Shown: positions 34,201 to 43,099, counted from the stretch's first letter. The stretch is DNA of 64,000 bases from Plantactinospora soyae (GCF_014874095.1 NZ_JADBEB010000001.1:8060001-8124000), one strand, 5' to 3'. The notes: a model not told the origin generated them from the sequence alone. A program made the numbers and translations.

Positions 34201-35466
34201 GTGTCCCTGATTTCCAGGCGATTTGCACAGGGTTCGGCCCGGGGTGGGCTGATCGCCGCCGCGGTGACCCTCGTCGCGCTGCCCACCGTCGCGGCACCGG
34301 CCGCGGCCCACGGCGGCGGCAGCGACGTGCGGTTCGCCACCTTCAACGCCTCCCTCAACCGGGGTGTCGCAGGGGCGCTGCGGGCCGATCTGTCCACACC
34401 GGAGAACGCGCAGGCCCGGACGATCGCCGAGATCGTGCAGCGGACCCGCCCGGACGTGTTGCTGATCAACGAGTTCGACTTCGACCCGCGGGCGGCCCGG
34501 CTGTTCCAGGACAACTACCTGTCGGTCGGCCAGAACGGCGCCCGGCCGGTCGGCTATCCGTACCGCTTCATCGCGCCGAGCAACACCGGCATCGTCTCGG
34601 GCTTCGACCTGAACAACGACGGTACGGTGGTGACCGCGCCGGGGGCACCCGGGTACGGCGACGACGCGCTGGGCTTCGGCGCCTTCCCCGGCCAGTACGG
34701 CATGGTCGTCTACTCCCGCCACCCGATCGACACCGACCGCGTCCGCACCTTCCAGAACTTCCGCTGGAAGGACATGCCGGGCGCGCTGCTGCCCGACGAC
34801 CCCGCCACCTCGGCACCGGGCGACTTCTACTCCCGGCAGGAGCTGGCGGTCGTCCGGCTCTCTTCGAAGAGCCACTGGGACCTGCCGGTCCGGGTCGGTG
34901 GCCGTACCGTGCACTTCCTGGTCAGCCACCCCACACCGCCGGTCTTCGACGGAGCGGAGGATCGCAACGGGCGGCGCAACTTCGACGAGATCCGGTTCTG
35001 GGCCGACTACGTACGTCCCGGTAGCGGCCGTTACATCTACGACGACGAGGGGCATCGGGGCGGGCTGCGGCCAGGTGCGGAGTTCGTGATCGCCGGGGAC
35101 CAGAACTCCGACCCGTTCGACGGCGACAGCATCGCGGGAGCGGCCCAGCAGCTCCTGGACCACCGGGGGATCAACGGCCGGTTCGTTCCGTCGAGCACCG
35201 GTGCCGCCGAGGCCGGCGCGGCGCAGGGTGGCGCCAACACCACGCACCGGACCAACCCCGCCCAGGACACGGCCGACTTCGCCGACGTACCCGGACCGGG
35301 TAACCTGCGCGCCGACTACGTGCTGCCCTCGCGCGGCCTGGACGTACGCGGCGGTGGCGTCTTCTGGCCGGTGGCCGGCGATCCGCTGTCCCGGCTCACC
35401 GGCACGTTCCCGTTCCCCAGTTCCGACCACCGGCTGGTCTGGCTCGACCTGCGGATCCGTCGGTAG
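34201..35466 (+). CDS. Secreted endonuclease/exonuclease/phosphatase-family protein
   Basis: GTG 34201 is placed by a strong AGGAGG four bases upstream and gives a 421-residue protein with a signal peptide (RRFAQGSARGGLIAAAVTLV, then an APAAA-H type cleavage site). The mature part is an EEP domain: VRFATFNASLNRG, PDVLLINEFDFD (catalytic Glu), GMVVYSRHPI, HFLVSHPTPPVFDGAEDRNG, FVIAGDQNSDPFDGDS and PSSDHRLVWLDL with the final Asp-His pair. It is probably an extracellular phosphodiesterase or nuclease. It is transcribed with the same orientation as the hydroxylase genes but 170 bases away and without the LacI site. Confidence 0.85.
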   Translation: MSLISRRFAQGSARGGLIAAAVTLVALPTVAAPAAAHGGGSDVRFATFNASLNRGVAGALRADLSTPENAQARTIAEIVQRTRPDVLLINEFDFDPRAARLFQDNYLSVGQNGARPVGYPYRFIAPSNTGIVSGFDLNNDGTVVTAPGAPGYGDDALGFGAFPGQYGMVVYSRHPIDTDRVRTFQNFRWKDMPGALLPDDPATSAPGDFYSRQELAVVRLSSKSHWDLPVRVGGRTVHFLVSHPTPPVFDGAEDRNGRRNFDEIRFWADYVRPGSGRYIYDDEGHRGGLRPGAEFVIAGDQNSDPFDGDSIAGAAQQLLDHRGINGRFVPSSTGAAEAGAAQGGANTTHRTNPAQDTADFADVPGPGNLRADYVLPSRGLDVRGGGVFWPVAGDPLSRLTGTFPFPSSDHRLVWLDLRIRR

Positions 35467-35652
35467 GCGTACCCGCAGCGGGCCCGTCCAGTGGATGTCC
35501 AGCGAGGTTCCAGACCCCGCCAATAGCGTGCGCGTGACGCCGCTGCGGCGTCGACCAGTGCCGGTGCCAGCGCCCGCTCTCCCACCCCGAGCCGGACCGC
35601 CCTCCCTCCGGTGGGCTGGGCGCTCGCACCCGGCCCAGATCCGGGAGGCGGA

Positions 35653-36468
35653 ATGAAACAGAAGCTGCTGAAAATGGTCACCGCGACCGTGTTGGCGACC
35701 GCCGTCGTGGTTCCGGGCGCCGCCCGGCCGGCCCAGGCGACGGATCCGGCCACGATCGTCGCCGTGGCCCAGTTCGCCCTGCAGGCGTACGGATATTTCA
35801 ACAGTTCCGAGGAGGGTGGGATGACGATCGAGGAGGCGACCAGCCGAATCATCGTCGAGATCAACAACACCCGGAACACCATCATCGCGCACCTGGACGG
35901 CCTCGCCACCGCCGAGGCGCGGGCCTGCGCCGAGCACCACCTGCTGGAGTTCGCCGACATCGAGGAGTTCTCGCTCAGCCTCAAACAACGGTGGGCGCAG
36001 GACGTCACCGCCTGCGTCACGCTGATAAACAGCCTCTGGGGTGCGGTATCCACCCTCTCGGCCAAGAATCAGCTCGGCATCGCGCTCGGCACGGTCGGCC
36101 CGATCGCGCTGGTGGCCCGGGCCCAGGCCCGGTTCAGCACCGTCGAGCTGAAGAACCTGCTGGTCGGCGCGTTCGAACGGATCCAGCAACGGTTCACCCC
36201 GTACTGCCAGGCCGTGCCGAACGTGACCGAGGTGTACTGGGAGCTGAACCCCGACCCGTCCTGGGTCTCCGCCTGGTACTCCTGCCAGCCCGCGCCCGAA
36301 CCACCGCACTGGGCGGAGGGCATCGGCAGCTACACCGTCTACGAAGTGGGACTGTGGCACTGGGGAACCCCGGTCAACTATCCCAACTGGCCGGCGGTCA
36401 TCGACGGGTCGGAGCGGGTGTCGGCGTACTCGGTGGCCGAGGCGGCACTGACCCAGCTACGCGGGTAG
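35653..36468 (+). CDS. Secreted protein of unknown function (271 aa)
   Basis: ATG 35653 has GGGAGG four bases upstream. A signal peptide (KLLKMVTATVLATAVVVPGA, cleavage after AQA) precedes a mature helical domain (AQFALQAYGYFNSSEEGGMT, IIVEINNTRNTIIAHLDGLA, VTACVTLINSLWGAVSTLS). The C-terminal part is Trp/Tyr/Cys-rich (YWELNPDPSWVSAWYSCQPA). Four Cys residues could form disulfides outside the cell. I do not recognise the family. It resembles small exported proteins seen beside nucleases in actinobacteria only in general composition. Confidence 0.7.
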   Translation: MKQKLLKMVTATVLATAVVVPGAARPAQATDPATIVAVAQFALQAYGYFNSSEEGGMTIEEATSRIIVEINNTRNTIIAHLDGLATAEARACAEHHLLEFADIEEFSLSLKQRWAQDVTACVTLINSLWGAVSTLSAKNQLGIALGTVGPIALVARAQARFSTVELKNLLVGAFERIQQRFTPYCQAVPNVTEVYWELNPDPSWVSAWYSCQPAPEPPHWAEGIGSYTVYEVGLWHWGTPVNYPNWPAVIDGSERVSAYSVAEAALTQLRG

Positions 36469-36658
36469 CCCGCAGTCGTGGTCGCGGTCATCGCCCCGGC
36501 GGCGGTGATCGCGACCGCGACGCTTCAGGACAACCCCGCAGCCGTACGACCGGTGGTCGGTGCACGTCGGCTCCTTTTCGGCCCGGGCGGCATCGACGGG
36601 TGGCGGTACGGTGACGGGGCCCGGCCCGATGTCGTCATCAGGAAGAGGGATCGCCCGA

Positions 36659-38014
36659 GTGAACGCCCCCGCTGCCCCACCCCTGCGCATCCCCCGGGTA
36701 CGCCCCGGAACGGCCGGCCGCCTCACCCTGTGGCTCGGCGTCGCCGCGAACGTGGTCGTGGTGAACACACTGCTCGTGCTCTCCCCGTACCCGGCGTCGA
36801 GCGGTCCCTTCGTCCTCGGCCGGTTCCTCGGCGTGCACGCCGCCATGGTCATGGCGCTGCAACTGCTGCTGATCGCCCGGCTGCCGTGGTTCGACCGCCG
36901 GATCGGGATGGACCGGCTCACCGCCTGGCACCGGTGGACCGGATTCACCCTGATCTGGACCGTGCTCGCGCACGCCACCTGCATGGTGATCGGTCTGTCC
37001 ATGATGTCCGGCCTGTCGATCACCGGGCAGCTCGACGACCTGGTGACGACCTGGAAGGGGGTGTTGTGGGCGATGATCGCGGCGGGTCTGCTCGTGTCGA
37101 TCGGGATCGTGTCGGCCCGGTTCGCCCGCCGTCGGCTGGCCTACGAGACCTGGCACCTGCTCCACCTTGGCACATACGTCGCGGTGCTCCTCGCCCTCAC
37201 CCACCAGATCGCGGTCGGTACCACCTTCACCGCGTCCACGTTCGCGACCGCGTACTGGTGGACGCTCTGGGGACTGGCGCTCGGCGCCGTACTGGCCGGT
37301 CGGGTACTCCTGCCGCTGTGGCGCAACCTCCGCCACCGGTTCCGGGTCACCCGGGTCGTACCCGAGTCCGACAACGTCGTGTCGATCCACATCACCGGGC
37401 GCCATCTCGACCGGCTACCGGCGCAGGCCGGCCAGTTCTTCCTCTGGCGATTCCTCAGCCGCGACCGCTGGTGGCAGACGAATCCGTTCTCGCTCTCCAC
37501 CGCCCCCGACGGCCGGTCGCTGCGGTTGACCGCCAAGGCGGTGGGCACCGGCAGCGCCACGCTGCCCCGGGTCCGGGTCGGCACCCGGGTCTTCGCCGAG
37601 GGACCGTACGGCGCCTTCACCGCCCTGCACCGGACCCGGCCGGCGACACTGCTCGTCGCGGGCGGCGTCGGGGTGACCCCGATCCGTTCGCTGCTGGAGA
37701 GCCTCGACGGGCACATCGTCGTGCTGTACCGGGTCCGCTCCGTCACCGACGCCGTGCTGGCGGACGAGCTGCGGACGCTGGCCGACGCGCGCGGCGCCGA
37801 ACTGCGGCTGATCACCGGCCCGTCCCGGCCGGTACCGCCGACGGGTCCGATCCTCGGGCCGGACCACCTGGTGGAGCTGGTACCCGACATCCGCGAGCGC
37901 GACGTCTTCGTCTGCGGCCCGCCCGGCATGACCGCCGCCGTACTGCACAGCCTCCGGCAACTGCGGGTGCCGCGGCGGCAGGTGCACTCCGAGCGGTTCG
38001 GACTGGCCGGCTGA
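36659..38014 (+). CDS. Ferric-reductase-like transmembrane flavoprotein (FNR fold)
   Basis: The 451-residue protein has six N-terminal membrane helices with histidines spaced as in ferric reductase/NOX heme domains (LTAWHRWTGFTLIWTVLAHA, ETWHLLHLGTYVAVLLALTH). A cytosolic ferredoxin-NADP reductase unit follows: FFLWRFLSRDRWWQTNPFSL as the FAD-binding R-x-x-S/NPFS motif, LLVAGGVGVTPIRSLLE for NADPH, and DVFVCGPPGMTAAVLHSLRQ near the C-terminus. It moves electrons from NAD(P)H through FAD to membrane heme. GTG 36659 with GAAGAGGGA upstream is preferred to an earlier ATG at 36629. It is convergent with the lipoyl-domain gene, 11 bases away. Confidence 0.85.
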   Translation: MNAPAAPPLRIPRVRPGTAGRLTLWLGVAANVVVVNTLLVLSPYPASSGPFVLGRFLGVHAAMVMALQLLLIARLPWFDRRIGMDRLTAWHRWTGFTLIWTVLAHATCMVIGLSMMSGLSITGQLDDLVTTWKGVLWAMIAAGLLVSIGIVSARFARRRLAYETWHLLHLGTYVAVLLALTHQIAVGTTFTASTFATAYWWTLWGLALGAVLAGRVLLPLWRNLRHRFRVTRVVPESDNVVSIHITGRHLDRLPAQAGQFFLWRFLSRDRWWQTNPFSLSTAPDGRSLRLTAKAVGTGSATLPRVRVGTRVFAEGPYGAFTALHRTRPATLLVAGGVGVTPIRSLLESLDGHIVVLYRVRSVTDAVLADELRTLADARGAELRLITGPSRPVPPTGPILGPDHLVELVPDIRERDVFVCGPPGMTAAVLHSLRQLRVPRRQVHSERFGLAG

Positions 38015-38025
38015 ACCGGGCCGGG

Positions 38026-38283
38026 TCAGCCGATCACCGCGAGCACCGTACCGACCGGCACCTCCTCGCCCTCGCCTACCCGGATCTCCAGCAGCGTGCC
38101 GTCGGCCTGGGCCTCGATCTCGGTGTCCACCTTGTCGGTACCGATCTCCAGCAGCGGTTCGTCGGCCCGGACGGCCTCACCCACCGACTTCAGCCAGACG
38201 TTGACGGTGCCGGTGCTGACCGTCTCACCGAGCTGGGGCATGCGGACCTCGAACAACGTGCCTCCCTGGGCCGGTACGGTCAC
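38026..38283 (-). CDS. Free-standing lipoyl-domain protein
   Basis: The 85-residue product is a single lipoyl domain (FEVRMPQLGETVSTGTVNVW, PLLEIGTDKVDTEI with the lipoylated Lys in GTDKV, EVPVGTVLAVIG). A usual E2 has, in addition, a subunit-binding domain and a catalytic acyltransferase domain; both are absent here. The start GTG overlaps the aldehyde dehydrogenase stop by GTGA (a second GTG is one codon earlier). It is the final gene of the catabolic operon. It may serve as a swinging arm for the E1 encoded upstream, with the acyl group passed on elsewhere. Confidence 0.85.
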   Translation of the reverse strand: MTVPAQGGTLFEVRMPQLGETVSTGTVNVWLKSVGEAVRADEPLLEIGTDKVDTEIEAQADGTLLEIRVGEGEEVPVGTVLAVIG

Positions 38284-39731
38284 CACTGCACCGCGATGTA
38301 CTTGGACTCGAGATAGTCGAGCAGGCCGTCGTGACCGCCCTCGCGCCCCAGACCGCTCTGCTTCACCCCGCCGAACGGTGCGGCCGGATCACTCACCACC
38401 CCCCGGTTCAGTCCGACCATGCCGGACTCCAGCGCCTCGCTGACCCGTAGCCCGCGCGCGAGATCCCGGGTGTAGACGTACGACACGAGGCCGTACTCGG
38501 TGTCGTTGGCCAGCGCGACCGCCTCGTCGACGTCGTCGAAGACCACCAGCGGGGCGACCGGTCCGAAGATCTCCTCGGCCAGGATCGCCGCAGACGGTGG
38601 AACGTCGGCCAGCACCGTGGGCGGGTAGTACCAGCCCCGGCCACGGGGCCGCAGGCCACCGGTGAGCACCCGGGCACCCTGGTCGACCGCGCCGGCCACC
38701 AACTCGTCGACCTTAGCCACGGCCGGCTCGTTGACCAGCGGCCCGACCTCGGTGGCCGGATCGAGGCCCGGCCCGACGACCAGTCGACCCATCGCCTCGG
38801 CCAGCCGCCGGGAGAACTCGTCCGCCACCGACCGGTGCAGGTAGAACCGGTTGGCGGCGGTACAGGCCTCCCCGCCGTTGCGCATCTTCGCCACCATCGC
38901 GCCGGCCACCGCCGCGTCCAGGTCGGCGTCGTCGAGAACCAGGAACGGCGCGTTGCCGCCGAGTTCCATCGAGGTGTTCACCACCTGGTCGGCGGCCTCC
39001 CGGAGCAGTACCCGACCCACTTCGGTGCTGCCGGTGAAGGAGAGCTTCCGGACCCGGCGATCGTGCAGCATCGCCGACACGACCGGGCCGGACCGACGGG
39101 AAGGTACGACGTTCACCACCCCGGCCGGTACGCCCGCGTCGGCAAGGATCGCGCCGATCGCCAGTGCGGTGAGCGGGGTGTCGCTGGCCGGTTTGAGCAC
39201 CACCGAACAGCCCGCCGCGAGAGCCGGTCCGATCTTGCGGGTCGCCATCGCCGCCGGGAAATTCCACGGGGTCACCAGGACACAGACCCCGACCGGCTGG
39301 TGGAGCACCATGATCCGGTTACCGCCGCCCGGTGCGGTGGTCAACGATCCCTCGGCCCGGACCGCCTCCTCGGCGTACCAGCGGAAGAACTCGGCGGCGT
39401 ACGCCACCTCGGCGTGCGCGTCCCGCAGCGCCTTGCCGTTCTCGATCACGATGAGCCGGGCGAGCAGGTCGGCCCGTTCGGTCATCAGGGTGAAGGCCCG
39501 GCGCAGCGTCTCGGCCCGCTTCCGGGGCGCGGTCGCGGCCCACCCCGGTCCGGCCCGGTCGGCCGCCTCGACCGCGGCCAGCGCGTCCGGTATCCCGCCG
39601 TCGGCGGCCTGGCCGACCACCTCGGCCGTCGACGGGTCGTGGACGTCGAACGTCCCGCCGGCCTCGGCGGACCGCCACCGGCCGTCGATCAGCAGTCCGC
39701 CCGGGGCGAGGGCCAGGGCCTCGTCACCCAT
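38280..39731 (-). CDS. NAD(P)-dependent aldehyde dehydrogenase (succinate-semialdehyde dehydrogenase-like)
   Basis: The 483-residue ALDH has VTPWNFPAAMATRKIGPALA, FTGSTEVGRVLLREAADQV, the general-base Glu in MELGGNAPFLVLDDAD and the catalytic Cys in GGEACTAANRF. The overall pattern (ENGKALRDAHAEVAYAAEFF; PFGGVKQSGLGREGG) is that of GabD-type enzymes. ATG 39731 overlaps the E1-beta stop by one base. In this operon it most likely oxidises a semialdehyde released during catabolism of the unknown substrate. Confidence 0.87.
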   Translation of the reverse strand: MGDEALALAPGGLLIDGRWRSAEAGGTFDVHDPSTAEVVGQAADGGIPDALAAVEAADRAGPGWAATAPRKRAETLRRAFTLMTERADLLARLIVIENGKALRDAHAEVAYAAEFFRWYAEEAVRAEGSLTTAPGGGNRIMVLHQPVGVCVLVTPWNFPAAMATRKIGPALAAGCSVVLKPASDTPLTALAIGAILADAGVPAGVVNVVPSRRSGPVVSAMLHDRRVRKLSFTGSTEVGRVLLREAADQVVNTSMELGGNAPFLVLDDADLDAAVAGAMVAKMRNGGEACTAANRFYLHRSVADEFSRRLAEAMGRLVVGPGLDPATEVGPLVNEPAVAKVDELVAGAVDQGARVLTGGLRPRGRGWYYPPTVLADVPPSAAILAEEIFGPVAPLVVFDDVDEAVALANDTEYGLVSYVYTRDLARGLRVSEALESGMVGLNRGVVSDPAAPFGGVKQSGLGREGGHDGLLDYLESKYIAVQW

Positions 39732-40705
39732 CAGCCCAGCGCCTTCCGGACGGTCTCGACGATCCGGGCGGTGGACGGAATGGTGTGGTCCTCGAGCTCC
39801 GCCGCCGCCGGCAACGGCACGTGCGGGGTGGTGATCCGCACCGGTGGTCCGGTCAGGTCCGACCACACCTCCGCGACGGCGATCGAGACGATCTCGGCAC
39901 CCCAGCCGCAGAGCCGGGGGTTCTCCTCGACGGTGAACAGCCGGCCGGTCGCGGCCACGCTGCCGAGGATGGTCCGGGTGTCCAGCGGCACGAGCGAGCG
40001 TACGTCGACCACCTCGGCCTCGATGCCGAGCGTGGCCAACTCCTCGGCCGCCGCGATCGCCCGAGGCACCATCGCGGCCAGCGCGACGATGGTGGCGTCG
40101 GCCCCGGTCCGGCGTACCTTCGCGGTGCCGAGGATGTCGACGATCTCCCCGTCCGGCACCTCCGCCTTCATCGGGTAGAGCCCCTTGTGCTCGAAGAACA
40201 TCACCGGATCGGGATCCCGAACGGCCGCCGCGAGCAGCCCGATCACGTCCTCCGGGGTGGACGGCGCGACGACCTTGAGCCCCGGTACGGCCATCGCCCA
40301 GTTCTCCACGCTCTGCGAGTGCTGCGCCCCGAACCGCATCCCGCCGCCGTTGGCGGTCCGGATCACCAGTGGCAGCGACACCTGCCCGCCCGTCATGTAC
40401 CGGGTCTTGGCGATCTGGTTGGCGACGATGTCCCAGCAGACCGCGAGGAAGTCGGAGAACATGATCTCGGCGATCGGACGCAGCCCGGTCATCGCCGCGC
40501 CCATCGCGGCACCGAGGATCGCCTGCTCCGAGATCGGCGCGTCGGAGACCCGCAGCGGACCGAACCGGTCGAGCAGACCGCCGGTCGCCTTGAACACCCC
40601 GCCCGGCGCCGCGACGTCCTCACCGAGGAAGACGACCCGCTCGTCGTGGTCGAGTTCCTGGGCGATGCCCCGGGCGACCGCCTCGCGGTAGCTCAGTAGC
40701 GCCAT
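39731..40705 (-). CDS. 2-oxoacid dehydrogenase E1 component, beta subunit
   Basis: The 324-residue transketolase-type beta subunit contains FLGEDVAAPGGVFKATGGL, RVSDAPISEQAILGAAMGAA, TANGGGMRFGAQHSQSVENW (cofactor and phosphate contacts) and VVDVRSLVPLDTRTILGSV. It pairs with the alpha subunit encoded upstream. ATG 40705 has GGAGG six bases before it. That signal lies inside the 3' end of a 46-codon reading frame which separates the two E1 genes, an unusual interruption of a normally tight pair. Confidence 0.9.
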   Translation of the reverse strand: MALLSYREAVARGIAQELDHDERVVFLGEDVAAPGGVFKATGGLLDRFGPLRVSDAPISEQAILGAAMGAAMTGLRPIAEIMFSDFLAVCWDIVANQIAKTRYMTGGQVSLPLVIRTANGGGMRFGAQHSQSVENWAMAVPGLKVVAPSTPEDVIGLLAAAVRDPDPVMFFEHKGLYPMKAEVPDGEIVDILGTAKVRRTGADATIVALAAMVPRAIAAAEELATLGIEAEVVDVRSLVPLDTRTILGSVAATGRLFTVEENPRLCGWGAEIVSIAVAEVWSDLTGPPVRITTPHVPLPAAAELEDHTIPSTARIVETVRKALG

Positions 40706-40833
40706 GACGAGCCTCCGTCCACCGAGTAGCCGTCGACCGCCGCGTAGCCCTGGTCCGCCGCGTAACCCTCGACCGCCGCGTAGCCCTGGTCCGCCGCGCA
40801 GCCCTCGTCCGCCGCGTCGTTCAGTTGCGCCAT
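40693..40833 (-). CDS. 46-residue microprotein frame between E1 alpha and E1 beta
   Basis: The frame starts at ATG 40833 with GGAGG upstream, overlaps the E1-alpha 3' end by 13 bases and the E1-beta 5' end by 13 bases. Its centre is a repeat of six-residue units (AADEGC, AADQGY, AAVEGY, AADQGY, AAVDGY), and its tail DGGSSWRY repeats the E1-alpha tail DGGSSWRN. It is most simply explained as a duplication of the E1-alpha/E1-beta junction followed by expansion of an 18-bp repeat. Translation is likely because the same start signal is duplicated, but a function is doubtful. Confidence 0.5.
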   Translation of the reverse strand: MAQLNDAADEGCAADQGYAAVEGYAADQGYAAVDGYSVDGGSSWRY

Positions 40834-40848
40834 GACGAGCCTCCATCC
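40693..40848. repeat. Duplicated E1 alpha/E1 beta junction with five 18-bp units between
   Basis: The 28-base junctions 40693-40720 and 40821-40848 differ at only two positions and are 128 bases apart. Between them, 40726-40815 holds five 18-bp units whose best pair forms a 36-bp tandem. Because 128 is not a multiple of three, the copy restores the original frame relation at both ends. Confidence 0.85.
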
Positions 40849-41852
40849 GCCCAGACGTCCCGGTCGACCGAGTCGAGGTCGGGTGCCGGGCCGGCCTTCG
40901 CCGCCTCGGTCGCCTCGTCCACCTCGCGCAGCACGTTCTCGTCGATCTGCTTCAGCGTCGCCTCGTCCGTTCCAGACGACAACAGATGGGCCCGGTACGT
41001 CTCGACCGGGTCCCGGGCCAGCCACGGGCGTACCTCCTCCGCCGGTCGGTACTTCGCCGGATCGGCCCGGGAGTGTCCGCCGTGCCGGTAGGTCAACGCC
41101 TCGATCAGCGCCGGTCCCTCACCGGCCCGGGCCCGTTCGATGGCGCGCCGGGCCACCTCGTACATCTCGGTGACGTCGTTGCCGTCGACGACCTGCGACT
41201 CCAACCCGTACGCCCCGGCCCGGTCTGCGGCCGGCCACCGCACCGCGGTCACGCTCGCGATCGGGGTGTACTCCATCCAGAGGTTGTTCTCGCAGACGAA
41301 GACCACCGGCAGTCGCCAGATGGCGGCGAGGTTCAGCGCCTCGTGGAACGCGCCGATGTTGGTGGTGCCGTCGCCGAAGAAGCAGACCGCGACCTGGTCG
41401 GTGCCGCGCAGCTTGGCGGACCATGCCGCGCCGTTCGCGATGGTCAGATGGGCACCGATGATCGCGTACGAGCCCATCATGCCGTGCTCGACGCTGGTCA
41501 GGTGCATCGAGCCGCCCTTGCCGGCCAGCAGTCCGGTGGACCGGCCCAGCAGTTCCGCCATCACCGGGGTCATCTCGACGCCCCGGGCCAGGGTGTGCGC
41601 GTGCCCCCGGTAGGTGGCGAAGGTCCAGTCGTCGGGGCGCATGGCGACCCCGAACGCGGCCGCGATCGCCTCCTGGCCCAGCGACAGGTGACTGGTGCCC
41701 TTGACCAGGTTCTGCAGGAACAGGTCGTAGGCGCGTTTCTCGAACCGGCGCAGCCGGCGCATCAGGGTGTAGAGCCGCAGCGCCAGGTCGTCGTCGACGG
41801 CCGCGCCGAAGGCGGGGATGGGCGGAAGACCGAGTTCAGTAGGCGTTGGCAA
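40821..41852 (-). CDS. 2-oxoacid dehydrogenase E1 component, alpha subunit
   Basis: The 343-residue thiamine-diphosphate subunit has TFATYRGHAHTLARGV, GGSMHLTSVEHGMMGSYAII, the GDG-x(n)-NN cofactor motif in FFGDGTTNIGAFHEALNLAA to VCENNLWMEY, and LTYRHGGHSRAD (phosphorylation-loop-like). It is the acetoin/branched-chain type. TTG 41852 is the start, with GGAG seven bases upstream, and it overlaps the M24 gene by 17 bases. The final residues DGGSSWRN are encoded by the duplicated junction sequence. Confidence 0.88.
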   Translation of the reverse strand: MPTPTELGLPPIPAFGAAVDDDLALRLYTLMRRLRRFEKRAYDLFLQNLVKGTSHLSLGQEAIAAAFGVAMRPDDWTFATYRGHAHTLARGVEMTPVMAELLGRSTGLLAGKGGSMHLTSVEHGMMGSYAIIGAHLTIANGAAWSAKLRGTDQVAVCFFGDGTTNIGAFHEALNLAAIWRLPVVFVCENNLWMEYTPIASVTAVRWPAADRAGAYGLESQVVDGNDVTEMYEVARRAIERARAGEGPALIEALTYRHGGHSRADPAKYRPAEEVRPWLARDPVETYRAHLLSSGTDEATLKQIDENVLREVDEATEAAKAGPAPDLDSVDRDVWADGGSSWRN

Positions 41853-43086
41853 CGAACAACTCCTCTGCCGGAAAGAGCGTGAGCACGCGCGGGCCTTCGG
41901 CGGTGACGACGACCTCCTCCTCGATCCGGGCCGCGGAGTAGCCGTCGGTGGCCGGGCAGTAGGTTTCCAGCGCGAAAACCATCCCCTCCTTCAGCTCGAC
42001 CGGGTTCTCCAGCGAGTTCAGCCGGCTGATGATCGGCCGTTCGTGCAGGGCCAGGCCGAGGCCGTGCCCGAACTGCAGGCCGAACGCGGCCATCTCGTCG
42101 GCGAAGCCGAACTCGTCCGCCCGGGGCCACAGCCGGGCGATCTCGTCGGTGCCGACCCCGGGCTTGACCAGTTCGATCGCCGCGTCGATCCACTCCCGGG
42201 CCCGGGTGTACGCGTCCCGCTGCGCGGGCGTCGACCGGCCGACCGCGAAGGTGCGGTAGTAGCAGGTGCGGTAGCCGTTGAAGGATTGGATGATGTCGAA
42301 GTAGACCTGGTCGCCGGGGCGGATGATGCGGTCGCTGAAGTTGTGCGGATGTGGGCTGCACCGCTCGCCGGAGACCGCGTTGATCGCCTCGACGTCGTCG
42401 GAGCCCATCTCGTAGAGCCGCTTGTTCGCCAGCGCGACGACCTCGTTCTCCCGGATCCCGGGCTTGAGCGCGTCGACGATGGTCTGGTACGTCCCGTCGA
42501 CCATCGCCGCCGCCGTGGAGAGCAGCGCGATCTCGTCCGCCGACTTGATCAGCCGGGCGTCGAGCAGCACCTGCTGACCGTCGCGTACGTCGAGACCGAG
42601 GCGCTGCAACTCGAAGACCATCGGCAGTTCGGCGACGTCGATGCCGAGGGGAAGGTCGGCGACTCCGGCCTCCTCCAACAGGCCCTTGATCTCCCGGGCC
42701 GCCCGTTCGAAGAGTCCCGCCTCGGGGGCGACCGAGCCACGTAGGCCGAGCATGCCGGGTCGGGAGTTCTCCGGGCGCAGCCACGGGGCGTGCAGTTGGT
42801 GGTGCCTGGCGGCCGAGCCGAAGTCCCAGAGCACCGGTTCGGCGTCCCGGGCCAGCAGCGCGTACCGGGCCATCTTGTCCCGGGCCCACTCACCGATCAT
42901 CGTCGAGGTGAGGTACCGGATGTTGTTGATGTCGAAGACGAGCAGCGCGCCGAGTTCCGACTGTGCCAGGGCGTCCCGGGCCCGGCCCAGCCGGTAGCTC
43001 CGCAGCCGACCGAAGTCGACCCGTTCCTCGAAGTCGACGCCCATCCGTCCCGGGGACGGCACGAGCGGGCCAGCGGTAACCGTCAT
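41836..43086 (-). CDS. M24-family (creatinase/aminopeptidase P fold) hydrolase or lyase
   Basis: The 416-residue pita-bread protein has a creatinase-like N-domain (GALLVFDINNIRYLTSTMIG) and a C-domain with INAVSGERCSPHPHNFSDRI, VYFDIIQSFNGYRTCYYRTF, FGHGLGLALHERPII and VFALETYCPA, IEEEVVVT. Of the five metal ligands of M24 peptidases, the first Asp, the His and the two Glu are present, but the second Asp is replaced in CYYRTF. The sequence recalls DMSP lyase DddP and ectoine hydrolase relatives as much as peptidases, so a C-N or C-S bond reaction on a small substrate is more likely than proteolysis. It is 13 bases downstream of the dehydrogenase gene. Confidence 0.75.
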   Translation of the reverse strand: MTVTAGPLVPSPGRMGVDFEERVDFGRLRSYRLGRARDALAQSELGALLVFDINNIRYLTSTMIGEWARDKMARYALLARDAEPVLWDFGSAARHHQLHAPWLRPENSRPGMLGLRGSVAPEAGLFERAAREIKGLLEEAGVADLPLGIDVAELPMVFELQRLGLDVRDGQQVLLDARLIKSADEIALLSTAAAMVDGTYQTIVDALKPGIRENEVVALANKRLYEMGSDDVEAINAVSGERCSPHPHNFSDRIIRPGDQVYFDIIQSFNGYRTCYYRTFAVGRSTPAQRDAYTRAREWIDAAIELVKPGVGTDEIARLWPRADEFGFADEMAAFGLQFGHGLGLALHERPIISRLNSLENPVELKEGMVFALETYCPATDGYSAARIEEEVVVTAEGPRVLTLFPAEELFVANAY

Positions 43087-43099
43087 GGCGGCACCTCCC

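Noticed and set aside
41836-43086. DMSP lyase DddP
   Set aside because: Fold and some motifs fit, but at least one key metal-ligand Asp appears replaced and the gene context is not that of DMSP metabolism. It is kept only as a possibility.
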